From: Cryptomeria japonica | Lineage: Eukaryota > Streptophyta > Pinopsida > Cupressales > Cupressaceae | Reading direction: 5' to 3' | NCBI RefSeq assembly: GCF_030272615.1 | Contig: NC_081406.1 | Location: 396,450,439-396,514,438, forward strand | Length of the DNA: 64,000 nucleotides | In this document: one piece after another, positions 23,793-34,213 of the stretch | Layout: the number at the start of each line of letters is the position of its first letter | Position numbering within the stretch: the first letter of the stretch is position 1 | Program-made: the position numbers and the translations under genes | The notes under the pieces: generated by a model | Database searches by the model: none | What the model was told of the DNA's origin: nothing | The model's input: the letters and a program-made list of their open reading frames with translations, nothing else

Positions 23793-24943
23793 TGATGAAT
23801 ACTAAGAGGGGGGGGTGAATTAGTATGCCAAAAATATTTGCACTTAAACACTTTGCAAGACTAACAGTTAACCGGTAAAACAGTTTAGTAAACAAACCGG
23901 TTAACACACATGCAAACCAAATAGTTAATAATACATTCACCCATAGAAGCACAAACACCATAACACATGAGATTTTGACATGGAAACCCAAATGGGAAAA
24001 ACCACGGTGAGATGGAACTCACAAGTAACTATCTGTAGAATAGGAACCAAACCGGTTAAGGTCTTACAGTGTTCTTTACCAGAACAGATCCTGTTAGGAA
24101 TCTCAATCTCTATTAGGAGATAAGTCCGATTAAAGACTACCTTGCTAGAGAATTTTAGATCCACAGATGTGAACCACCTTGTTAGAGGATTTACAAAAAG
24201 GCTTTTGGGCCTACCCAGTTAAGGGCTACAGACTTGTCAAAGATGTGAGTAATCAACAAGTGATTGATCTAGCTAATAGCACAGACTACTTGGTTAGATC
24301 CTTGATAGCTCATTCCTAATGCATTCCAGCATTACTTCAATCTTCTACACATTCATATTCTCTCCAACTCCTCAGCCACCAAAAACCCTAGCAACAACAT
24401 AAAATTTCGCTATAACCACATCAACAACCTAAAAACCCTAGACATGATGTCCTTATAAAGGAATCTAATTTCTTGTCGGTCCAATAGGATTACAATCCAA
24501 TTCCCTAGGTTCAATGAACCTGGACATAATTGGTAACACGACACAAAAAGCACCGTTAAAGTGTCGGGACCGTCAAACAATCGGTGGATGGTAACTCATC
24601 ACAAAATGCCAATTGGTAACTCATCACAGAGCATTACCGGTTCATACAAAATCTCAGTTCAGGCAAAATGTCGGTTGCCGGTTTGACAAAATGAAGACTG
24701 GGAAATATGTGTTCTTCCACTTTGATCCTTTGTGCCACTTGAGATCCTTGAACCGCTTGGGTTTACATACCGCTTCAGACCGGGAAACACATTCTGCAAA
24801 ACACCAATAGTCTAAGGACTATAATGCATCATACCGGTTGGAACAATTACCGGTTGAGCATAACTCATACATACAAAAATGATCTCAATGCAAGTGTGTG
24901 TCCATCAATGACAATCACAACATAATCATCAAAAATGCCAACA
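23793..24943 (-). repeat. Element B 5' LTR
   Basis: The LTR is 1,151 bp, the partner of 17271-18435. Differences between the two are mostly C/T and G/A changes at ACCGGT sites, with one short block missing near 24055 (a GGTTAAGGTCGGACC-type repeat present in the other copy). Confidence 0.93.
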
Positions 24944-25297
24944 AACCGCATCCCGATTGCTTCTCAGCCTAGCGCTCCAAATTTGAAGTGCTTCTTCATC
25001 AATGCTCCGTCACCTGAGGTGAGTTTCTTATTGAGAAGATCAGTTCCAAGAGACCTTGTAGCTACACAAACCTTAGCAGTTGAGGTTGAAGATGATCTTA
25101 TCCTTGCAAGTAAGATAAATATAGAGCCAAATGGGTCCAAAGAAAACTCTTCTTTGGGATCATGGTCTACCAAGAGAGCAGATACCATGGTGCAGAGGTT
25201 GGCTAATGAGTTTCTTTCCCTCAAAAAATAAATAGCTCAAGGTGTATTTTCTTCCCCTTATGAAGATATTATTGGCCATTTGGAGGAATTGATTATG
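24944..25297 (+). pseudogene. Block E gag, part 2
   Basis: This continues the gag cut by element B: NRIPIASQPSAPNLKCFFINAPSPEV, then VATQTLAVEVEDDLILASK. It aligns residue for residue with element H gag (KIPQAKRP..CFFINSMPP, AMQLEDDLIIARK). A TAA at 25229-25231 breaks it, after which the frame still reads IAQGVFSSPYEDIIGHLEEL up to an inserted LTR at about 25298. Confidence 0.85.
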
Positions 25298-26563
25298 TGT
25301 TGCATTCATGTTTTTTCATTGATGCCAACACTAGTTATTTGGATGCTTTACCGGCACCCTTCTAGTCCCAATAGATTGAGTAGTTTCTGGTTGGTTTGGA
25401 TCCAGCATGATCTGGTATGATTCGGTATAGTTTGGCTATGGAATTGGCTTATTCATGATACTCATGTTCATATTCAGTAAGTTGGTTTTGGTCTGGTGGT
25501 CGGATGCTATCCTATTTCCTTTGAAGCTTCGCTTGTGGTTCCGGTGAGGGTTTCACCAGCAGATATTTTAATGAAGATATTTGATGATATGCATAAGTGG
25601 TGTTGGTGCAGCTTCTGGTGGAGATTCAGGATTTTGTTGGTGATCATGTTCAAGACTTGGCAGATGGAGATCATTGCTTTAGCATGTGGACCTATATTGG
25701 GTCCCGGTTGATCTAGGTTATGGACCGGCTTAATGTAATGTGTGCATTGGACCTCTCGATGTGTTTTCAGGATATATTATGTGTTGTATATTATTCATTT
25801 GGTCTAAGGCAGATATGTTTTGTAATTATGTAATTGGTTTATTGTCTGGTGGCTGACATGTTTTGTAAATATGTAATTGGTTTATTGTCTGGTGGTCGAC
25901 CTGATTATTTATGGTTGAGGGTTTGTATATAGATGATGTAAGATTTCATTGTAGATCATCATGGTATAGGATCATAGGTATAAGGTCAAGGAATGGGATA
26001 TGTAATGTGCGAATAATGTAATATCATTCAGGTAGAGGATTTGGACGATCATTGGAGATCGAATTGTGTTTATGTAAGAGGATTTAGTCCTCCTGTATAG
26101 AGCTTAACTAGAATTGTACTCAGACATAGGAGATGTTATCTTTGCAGTTTAAACACTTCTCCAGATTGTAGTATGGATTTATTTGTAGTCAGTGAGACTC
26201 CTTTTGTGATGAGCAGTGCGCTCTAGGCTGTTGGCCTTAGTGCAAGTGCAGGCCCCTCAATTGTAATTCACGTACTTACTTCTTATTATCTAACTGTAGG
26301 TAGGCTTCCCACAGTGGTTTTTCCCTTTACTAGGTTTTTCATGTATAAATCTTGGTGTCATATGGATGGTATTTATTCTGTGATTATTGTTTATGCTTAA
26401 TTGGTTTAACTGATATTCTGGTATTTGGCTTAAGCATTCTGGTATTAATGTTTTTGGGTTTTGGTATTAAATTTTTAATTGCTAAATGTTCTGGTAATTT
26501 GTGACAATTGATTCACCCCCCCCCCTCTCTTAGTTGTCTTCTGGTTATTTGAGCTATCTAACA
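25298..26563 (+). repeat. Solo-LTR-like insertion in E gag
   Basis: The segment starts TGTTGCATTCATG and ends near GAGCTATCTAACA. Near its right end it has the TTGATTCACCCCCCCCCCTCTCTTAG poly-C signature shared with the A/G and B LTRs. It interrupts E gag and has no coding content; the short ORF at 25496 is unconvincing. An about 51-bp tandem duplication (ATGTTTTGTAAATATGTAAT type) lies at 25815-25905. The flanking 5-mers (TTATG, GACAT) do not match, so the ends are approximate. Confidence 0.65.
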
Positions 26564-27230
26564 GACATTCCTAGGAGGCCATATCCAAATACTACTCCTA
26601 GTTATGTAGCTAGAAATCAAAACAAGCTTCCTTCACCACTAGAAGGGCTTGCACTTGAGATACCACCAACAAATGCAGCAGTGGAGGACTCTGAATCTAA
26701 ACAAAGTGATCTTTCTGGTTTATTCCAAGAGGAGGAAGAAGACATAGCTGGTGACTCTCAAATCTAGTTTATGCAGTTCTAGAAAGCTATTGAACAAAAA
26801 GAAAAGACTATGTCAGGTACCATGAAGGAGGACAATCACATCATGAGATGTGAAAAGGTGAACATGCATGAAGATCCCAATCAAGTTGAAATGAATGCTT
26901 TCATGCTCCAAGGTCATGAACTTGGACGTATCTTGCATAAGAGACCTACCCCATAAATTGATGAAGATCTTTTCATGAGCACTATTGAAGAGTTTTGTTC
27001 AAGTCTTGTTGATGATTCTCTCCAATCAGAAGTTGGTGAATAGCCTACTAAGGAATACAATGCAATCATGTTTTCATTTGAATCACATGAATAAGATCAT
27101 TATGTTCAGCATGAGGTTGTTATGGTTGAAAAACCAGTTGTTCAAGTTGCAGCTAGTAAGAGGGATTCAGTCTTTGTACGATGAAGAGGATGACAATCAA
27201 ACATCCTGCTTGGTTGGAGGCTAATGGAAA
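26564..27230 (+). pseudogene. Block E gag, part 3 (C-terminal tail)
   Basis: After the inserted LTR the reading resumes as TDIPRRPYPNTTPSYVARNQ, then an acidic stretch (SGLFQEEEEDIAGDSQI, stop at 26765). It continues with several stops and at least one frameshift through EMNAFMLQGHELGRILHKRP to about 27230. No protease, RT or zinc knuckle is visible. The assignment to gag rests on continuity with part 2 and acidic composition. Confidence 0.5.
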
Positions 27231-27910
27231 GTTAGAGGTCCCTCTTATACATGAGCTTGAGAATATACTTGAGAAAGAAGCCAAAAAAGTATATTAGGCT
27301 AAGCAAGAGCGGTCTGGTTTCAAAACTCCACTTTGGGGCAGCAGCACATATGATTCATCCCAAGAGGAAGGTGATTTTTTTCATCTTTTCCAAGGAGTAT
27401 TGCATCAAGTTCTAGTACCCTTGTTTGTTCTCCATCTATAAAAAGTTTCTTATGATCATGCAAGGCATTGCAAGCTATTGAAGAAAGGTAGCTATTTTCG
27501 AAAGCCCGTGAATGGTTTCATTTAGGAAGGTTTCAATTGTCAGTTAGTTTAGGTTAGGTAAGTTTTATTTTCAAGAAGTGTAGTTTCACAATCTTGAGTC
27601 TTGTTTTTAGTCAAAGCATCCTTCTTATCATCTATGCCTTTGTCGTCTGACTCTATAGCCCAATGGATATAGCCATTTGAAGTTATGGAGTCTACAATCT
27701 TCAAGTGGTGAAGCTTGTTCTTCAGTCAGAGCCAACTGTTGTCTTCAATTTTAGCATAGTCGAAATCATGAGGAAGTCCTATGAAACTGGTATGTTTCGT
27801 ACCTCACGTCCTCCGGGAAAGATTAATCAACCTCGTTGATTAGTCGCTTTTCATTTTTTTTCTTTATTTTTGGTCATTTAGAAGTTAGAAATTTTTTATG
27901 TTTTGATTGA
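27231..27910 (+). other. Block E non-coding tail
   Basis: There are short acidic readings at the start (EKEAKKVY), then no coding signal. The interval ends at the palindrome array. Confidence 0.4.
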
Positions 27911-28493
27911 CAAGTCTAACTTTAAAGTCTGACCTTCAGTGAGTCATGTCAGCATATCGGACTTTAAAGTCCGATGTATCAGTTTTTCTTGTGTTAAGTG
28001 ACTGACAGATCAGACTTTAAAGTCCAACCTGTAGTTGGGTTGCTTTTGTAACTTACAGGTCAGACTTTAAAGTTCAACCTGCAGGAAGGATTTAGTTTGT
28101 GTTTTTGCATGTCGGACTTCAACGTCTGATGTTCATAGTCTTGTAGTTTTTGTTTGATGCAAGTCAGAATTTAAAGTCCAGCGTGCATTTTGTTTGATGC
28201 AAAGTGCAGGTCGGATTTTTTTCTCTGACCTGCAAAGTTGTTATGCCCTTCTTGCATATCAGACTTTAAAGTCCGATATGCAATCATGATTGATTTTCCC
28301 TGCACATCGGACTTTAAAGTCTGATGTGTGAATATTGAGTTTCCTTCCCAAGCTGCATATCAGACTTTAAAGTCTGACATCTCCAACATGTAGCTACTTG
28401 TCAAGTTTTTCCCTTGCAAGTCAGACTTTAAATTCCAACCTGCGTATGATGTTTGTTTGAACTTGCAAATCAGACTTTAAAGTTTGACCTGCA
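27911..28493. repeat. Array of twelve imperfect palindromes
   Basis: Units of about 26-30 bp are centred near 27923, 27966, 28019, 28070, 28121, 28174, 28220, 28268, 28316, 28367, 28429 and 28479, with spacing of about 43-62 bp. The core is TCAGACTTTAAAGTCTGA, nearly self-complementary around TTTAAA, and the spacers are unrelated. Outer arms vary from unit to unit but in matched pairs, for example GCATATC/GATATGC near 28268 and GCAGGTC/GACCTGC near 28220. It directly abuts the right E inverted repeat and upstream of its TATA box. The left repeat keeps only half a unit. Confidence 0.93.
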
Positions 28494-29685
28494 ATTTTTT
28501 CCTAGTTTTTTCCCAAGTCATTTTTGACTCTTGTTTCTTATTCCGATCGATGAAATTTTCTTGTCTGATGGTGATCATTTTCAAAACACTAATGATCCAT
28601 GTTGAAATGTCTGAGCCCTCTCCCAACAAATTGATAGAGAAAAGAAGATGCACTAATGAGACTGTTGATATGGTGCCAGACAAAGCTAAGATGCAAGTTG
28701 CTTTGGCTCAGTTTGAAGAATTTCATAAATGCAATGAGGAGGAGAAAGTAGAATAAAGTGTCTCATTGACACTATCTTTTCATGTAGCTACATCTTTAGG
28801 CACTGCAAATTTTCTTGCAACTGCACATTTTCTTTATGCATAAGTTCTAGTCAATTAGGACTGTGCAGTTGAATTAGTCAACTCTGCCAATATTTTTCCC
28901 CACTCTTTTCGTATATAAGGAGGACCCTCATTTGTAAATATTTATCTTTTTAATGCTTAGCAAAACTCTGCCAAATTTTTCTTTCAATTAAGACTTTGTG
29001 CTTTTGATGTAAAAGTTGATTCAAAGAAATAAAGATAGCAATCCGCTAGTTTCAAAAATTTGTGTTGGACTGAAGATTGTGATTGTGGTTGGAATCATTC
29101 TTATGTTTAGTTCTCATAATCGTTCCTTATGATCTTGAATCTTTTGGTGAAATTGTGAAAGTTTATGAAAGAACTTTCTAATTGTGGAAATAGACTTTGT
29201 GCTATCTATATATTTGGGAAATCTTTTGATAATTAAGTAATTGCGTAGGAAACTTTGTATTGTTGCAAATTACTTCTAGTTTTAGGAATCTTTGATCACA
29301 TCTTGGAGACTTTGAGCTACAAGTTGAGATTTAAGTTGAAATAGTGGTGATTTAAGTAGTTGTATTTACGTAAGACTTTGGGCTTACGAGGTTGTCTAAA
29401 TATTGAGTATCTTTGTATCTTTGTCAAGAAGTTTAATTTAGTGGTTAAGTTTATTTAGTTGTAAGAAATATCACCAACTGAAGGGAGAATATATTATTTC
29501 AGAAAAAAGAGGGTTACATGCCCTAAGCTTACACCCAAATTTTTGTTTTGCATAAGTTGTTGTAATACCCAAAATCCCAATAGGGAACCTCCCCTTGATG
29601 AGAGGAAACAATTTGTCTTATCATAGCTATGTGTGAAACATATATTTTTTCATTAGTACGCTAGTGACAAAATATTCACCCAACA
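28494..29685 (+). repeat. Block E, right copy of 1.2-kb inverted LTR-like repeat
   Basis: This is the inverted partner of 15549-16738. On the + strand it has the small ORF (28607), TATA box TATATAAGG (28912-28920), AAATAAAG at about 29028, and the end AATATTCACCCAACA at 29685. If it is an LTR, the palindrome array lies in its U3 and transcription runs rightward into element C. TTGGTATAGATG six bases beyond the end faintly resembles an initiator-Met primer site. Confidence 0.7.
28607..28756 (+). CDS. Conserved 49-residue ORF inside the E inverted repeat
   Basis: The peptide MSEPSPNKLIEKRRC...VPDKAKMQVALAQFEEFHKCNEEEKVE is the counterpart of 16481-16618, four residues longer by an in-frame gap. 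It is charged, probably helical and has no known domain. It lies about 155 bases upstream of the TATA box in the same direction. Conservation of the frame through an indel is the only support for coding. Confidence 0.4.
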   Translation: MSEPSPNKLIEKRRCTNETVDMVPDKAKMQVALAQFEEFHKCNEEEKVE

Positions 29686-31472
29686 AAGTTCTTGGTATAG
29701 ATGTGGTTTTATGCTTTCATTTGACATGTTATCCTTGTTGGTAAGATGGATGATATTATGTCATGATACACTCTTGATGGCTAGCTTAGGGTTTTGGCAT
29801 GATATGGTTATTGGATATGTTAATGTGGAGCATGTTATCTCTTTGGTTGAGATGGTTGGATCATGTTGTCATGTTTAAGTTCCTGATTCTGCAGTTGGAG
29901 CTTTGACATTGATCTTGGTAGTTCTCTTTTTTTTGGGTACATGATCATTTGTTTGATACTTCATGATATTATTGGGTTGCATTTAGAGATTGACATGGAT
30001 TGATTAGTTACAAGTACTCATGGATACTTGGAGGATGTTGGTGATGCTAGTAATCTCTTGTGATTAGAAGCACATGTTGAGGCAAGTTGGTATTTCGGCT
30101 GGAAGTCTTAGGGGCATTCACCTAGTTTATGGGTTGAGAGGAGATTGTTCTTAGTGTGATTCATGATGACTTGGATATCTTGGTGAGAATTCTGATCCCC
30201 TACTCTTGGCCTACTTGACAGTTTACTACTTGAGAGGTATTGCCCATTGTTCCTTTCAAGTGCATTATGTTTATGCTTATCCTTCATAGATAAGGATCGT
30301 GAGCTATGGATAGATGGTTATTTTTGGATGATTCAGTTTGAGAGATGTATGGAATTGGTTATCTCCTTGTGAATTTGAGTTATTACTATTATGGTGTCAG
30401 TCATTGATATTAGTTTGGGAGATGGTTTATTGGGCATATTCCCTTGGGATTGGGAATGGATATTTAGTTTGATCTTCTTGGTTATGAGAGGCTTACATCC
30501 ACTTTGATTACATGTTATATATGTCTATTTTGTCCAAGGGACTGAACGGGTTTTTGGGTGTTGATATTCTTTTCATGTGGGGTTTGATGGAGGAGATCAT
30601 ACTTGACACAGTTTAGCATTTAGAGGTGTGTGTAGAAGGACATACTATTGGTTTTGATTTGCAGTGTTTCTCTCTTTGTTTCGATTATCTTCCTGGATGT
30701 TCATATCCACATTACATTGGATTTGAGGTTGTTTGGAGTATGTTCAAATTAGTTTATATTCATGATATGTCATATGGGAGATGACATGGTGGTTCCCTTA
30801 TCTCTTTCTTTTGTTGGTGTGGAGAACATGGGAGAATGTTGAAGACATGGTGTGAGAATGGTACTTGCAGGTTATCACTTTACATGATATTCATATTTAT
30901 GTGGATATTCTTGATACTACAAGGTTACATTTCTTTGATATGTTGTTAGTGGATTCATTTATCATATTGACATTACCTATGCAGTGGCAGTTCCTTGGTT
31001 TACATACCTAGAAAGTATTGCACTTGGTGCTTATGGTTGCATGTTACAAGTTGCATATGTTGATGAGATGTTATTCACTTGGTTTGTATGCCTTGGAGGC
31101 ATGTATAGTTGATGTGTTAGAACTTGTTGTGGGTTTTATTTCAGCTATATAAATAGCTACCTTTGCATTGGATACCTTTGGATTAGTGTTTGTGTTCGGA
31201 TATCAGTTGGTGCGGGACTTATCATTTGTTCTGACAGATTGTGTGGCTTTCTCTTGGATGGCCTTTTCATGTCCAGTGGCAGTGGCATTATGGAGGGTGG
31301 GAGCATTCATGTATGAGATGGTGGTCACTTTATTTCTTGTTGCAGATATCTTGATGGAGCACATGGAGCTCTTGGATTCCATGATGGTATATGTGCATGG
31401 AGTGATCAGTCTCTTGTTCGTGTAATAGATTACTTCTTGGCCCTTATGCAATGTATACAAAAAGTGGGAGAA
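29686..31472 (+). other. Element C interior, right half, with polypurine tract
   Basis: This is non-coding T/G-rich DNA like 13209-15548. It ends with a purine tract AAAAAGTGGGAGAA (about 31459-31472) abutting the 3' LTR. An 85-codon hydrophobic ORF at 31168 has no support. Confidence 0.65.
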
Positions 31473-32181
31473 TGTTGGGAAAATGGTGTTGTACACCTTG
31501 CATAATATTTTATTGTTGTATTATTTTATTATTGTGTGAGGTGTAAATGGAATTATATTGCAATATCATATTTTATTGTTGCACCTAGGAGCACCTAGAT
31601 GGGCATGCAACATGTAGAGATTCCCTTGGAATATTCTTGTAACCACTTGATGACTTGTATTGACACATTGGTATTATTATATTGATTGTATTTAATATTG
31701 GGGAATGTAATTGTGATCAAGTACCCAATATTAAATGTGGGTCAAGGGTTGGTAGGAAAAATATTATATTTTATTGTCACATGGTTTTGGGCACATGGTT
31801 TTGTGGGAGATTGTGTTTATAAAACCAACCACAAGGGTAGTTGTTTGGTTTGGTCAGTTAGCCAGGTTATCATTTGTGAAGGAAGCATGGCATGGGATGT
31901 GTGGATTCTTGCTTTGTCACATGGAGTGCTTGTTGATGGCTGGGTTTCAGAAGCTTTCCATAGTTGTATTGTAATGGATGTATTATTGATAATACATGGT
32001 GGATGATGCTTTTGGAGGCTTGGTTTTTCCCTCATGAGGGTTTTCCTGGGATATATCTTGTATCACATTTTAATGGGTATGTTGTCTATTCTTTGCATAT
32101 GGATTCTATGTGTTGATTTGTTTAAGATCTATAATTGGTTATGTAGAAATTGTCATAAAGATGGTTGCAAGTTTAATTTCA
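31473..32181 (+). repeat. Element C 3' LTR
   Basis: The LTR is 709 bp, begins TGTTGGGAAAATGGTG and ends CAAGTTTAATTTCA. It matches 12467-13193 apart from small gaps (for example an extra CATGTAATACCACTTGG block in the left copy). It is followed by the duplication GGTTA at 32182-32186. Confidence 0.92.
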
Positions 32182-33110
32182 GGTTATTCTCAACCCACTA
32201 GCCAAGTTAACCATTCCATTGCTATTCCTACATCCTTTCCTAGTGTGCCTACATTTAAATATTCTATCATGAATACTTACACACAAAATGTTAATACTAC
32301 ACATGTTGGTCATGGGGGAAATCCTATTAATCAATATTCTTACATACCTCCTTCTAAGAGTCTTCCATTTGTTTCACAACCATCTCCCATACCAGCATAC
32401 CATAATGTTCCCCCTCCTTATTCTCAACCTCCACCTACATATAAGAATGTTATTCCTACCTCAAAATCCTATATATCCAATTTCAATCCATCCACTGAAG
32501 AAACTATTAATAACTTAGCTCAAATTGTTACATCCTTACAACACCAATTGGCTTCCATAACTCAATCTAAGTTCAATGTTCCCACATTTGATGTAGTGAG
32601 CCCACTATCAGATGACAATGTTTGTGTCATCTCCTAAGCATATGGAAATTCCTTAATTAGAGTTGTACAATGGAAAAGGTGACCCCTTGACTCATGTGAA
32701 GACATTTCAAACTTTGTGTAGGTATTTTTCTCATGACCAAAGACTAATGGCTAAATTGTTTACTAGAACCTTTATAGATAAAGCCTTGCAATAGTATTGT
32801 TATTTGTCTCCTTATTTTATTACTTCTTTTCAACAATTGGCTAATGCTTTCATTTAACGATTTAAAAATAACATTGGTCCTAAGATTACTTTGACTGATT
32901 TGATTCATTGTAAGCAACGAGTTAAGGAAAAAGTGACTGATTTTATTGGTAGATATAAATATTTGCATTCACAAATTGCTTATCTTGTGCTTGATCATGA
33001 TATTCAACGAATTTTTACTTCTAAGTTTACTTCTTTTACACAATTTGTGCAGTTCTTCATAATTATCAGCTTTAAGTGAGTCAATTTGAATCATCCTCTT
33101 CAATGATCCA
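32182..33110 (+). pseudogene. Element D gag, main part (Retrotrans_gag)
   Basis: This resumes D gag after element C. A Pro/Tyr/Ser-rich stretch (GYSQPTSQVNH, PPPYSQPPPTYKN; 32182-32637) is followed by the gag core: GDPLTHVKTFQTLCRYFSHDQRLMAKLFTRTF, YCYLSPYFITSFQQLANAF, FKNNIGPKITLTDLIHCKQR, VTDFIGRYKYLHSQIA (about 32680-32990). Stops at 32637, about 32794 and about 32857, and a frame change near the end, make it non-functional. The capsid-type core is clearly recognisable by pattern as a plant gypsy gag. Confidence 0.85.
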
Positions 33111-34213
33111 ATTGATAAGAATGAGAGTGCTTAAAGATCATTTATTAAGTTCAAACCAAACAAAGGTTTCATCGAGATAAATAACAACATCAACACTCAA
33201 GTGGTAGCCATGACATTAGGTGTGGCCCTTTTATCCAAATACTTTAGAAAAGAATTAACTCCTCTTTTTGAGTCTTTGCATAGTATAATGTTGAGGTTGA
33301 TGAATGCTAATGTGTTGCAACTTCATCCTATAAAACCAATCAATTGACAATTCTAAATCATTTCCAACTTACCATAATCCTCAAGCTTTTTGTCAATATC
33401 ACAGTCACCCTAGCCATGATATTGAGAAGTGTTACTAGTTGAGAAATAAGATCCAATTCTTCATTGATAACATTAATATATTTGTAGTTGGTGACAAATG
33501 GAATAAATCTATAGCTCCTCCTAATCAAAACCTCCAAATGTTTACCAATATTTTGCCTTCTCATTCTACCAATGTTGTTGAGTCTAAATCTCTTTCTTTT
33601 TCTCTTGATGACCTTGGTATAGAATCTAATAATTTTGTGAACCTTGTTGACAAAACTACACCCCAAAAGATTCATGTATTAATTTTTATCCTAGTGAAAT
33701 TAGTGTTGCACTTGATGGCCCATTATATATCACTACAAAAACCAAATACAAACTCTCATGAGGGGTTCTCATTGATCCAGTGTGTATGGTGAATGTGATT
33801 ACTAAAGAACATCTTTATACTCAACAATTGCATTAAGTAATATATGACAAATCTGATGATATGGTAAGGTGTATGATGGTTTCTATTTTCTTACTATTGG
33901 TTCCATTGCTCTTCCCATTGAGGTTGGTACTAAGTTCTTAGATGTCACCTTTTGTATTATTCCTACATCAAATCAATTTCATGTGAAGTTGGGACATCCT
34001 TGGCTCTCTTCCATGAAATCTATCCCTTCTACAATTCATAAATGTTTGAAGTTCCCTCATAATGATACTATTATAAAAATTAATGATAGCCTTTACCAAT
34101 CCATTTTGAAGTGTGAAAATTTCACTCTTGATTACTTTTGGCCTAAACAAATTGAGCCTCTTAAGCCTCAGAATGACACCCTTTATCTTATAAAAAAAGA
34201 AAAAATGAGATGA
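33111..34213 (+). pseudogene. Element D gag tail and aspartic protease remnant
   Basis: A degraded coding region with shifting frames. The clearest part is 33869-34213, where FYFLTIGSIALPIEVGTKFLDVTFCIIP and VKLGHPWLSSMKSIPSTIHKCLKFPHN match the C-terminal half of retroviral-type aspartic protease domains in plant gypsy elements. The catalytic Asp-Ser/Thr-Gly motif is not preserved (near 33770 the reading is LIDPVCMVNVIT). No RT follows. Confidence 0.7.

Larger units (their letters stand above)
17271..24943 (-). mobile_element. Element B: pol-less LTR retrotransposon with two unusual proteins
   Basis: On the minus strand the order is 5' LTR (24943-23793), initiator-Met primer site, zinc-knuckle protein (23742-22465), large unknown ORF (22026-19142), polypurine tract and 3' LTR (18435-17271). 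The 5.36-kb interior contains no protease, integrase, RT or RNase H on either strand. It is inserted in E gag, but the 5 bases on each side (ATTGT, AACCG) do not match, so no target duplication is visible. A third copy of its LTR is the solo LTR at 10483-11612. Confidence 0.9.
12467..32181 (+). mobile_element. Element C: non-coding (LARD-like) LTR retrotransposon inserted in D
   Basis: C has LTRs at 12467-13193 and 31473-32181, a primer site and a polypurine tract, and is flanked by a perfect GGTTA duplication (12462-12466, 32182-32186). Removing block E (15549-29685), its own interior is about 4.1 kb with no gag or pol. It must have used proteins supplied by another element. The initiator-Met primer site and 5-bp duplication favour a copia-type helper, but this is inference. 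Confidence 0.88.

Noticed and set aside
27911-28493. CRISPR array
   Set aside because: Regular repeats with unrelated spacers, but the repeats are imperfect, spacers vary in length, no cas genes exist and the context is plant retroelements.
31168-31425. 85-codon hydrophobic ORF before the C 3' LTR
   Set aside because: T-rich composition explains the hydrophobicity; there is no counterpart and no start context.
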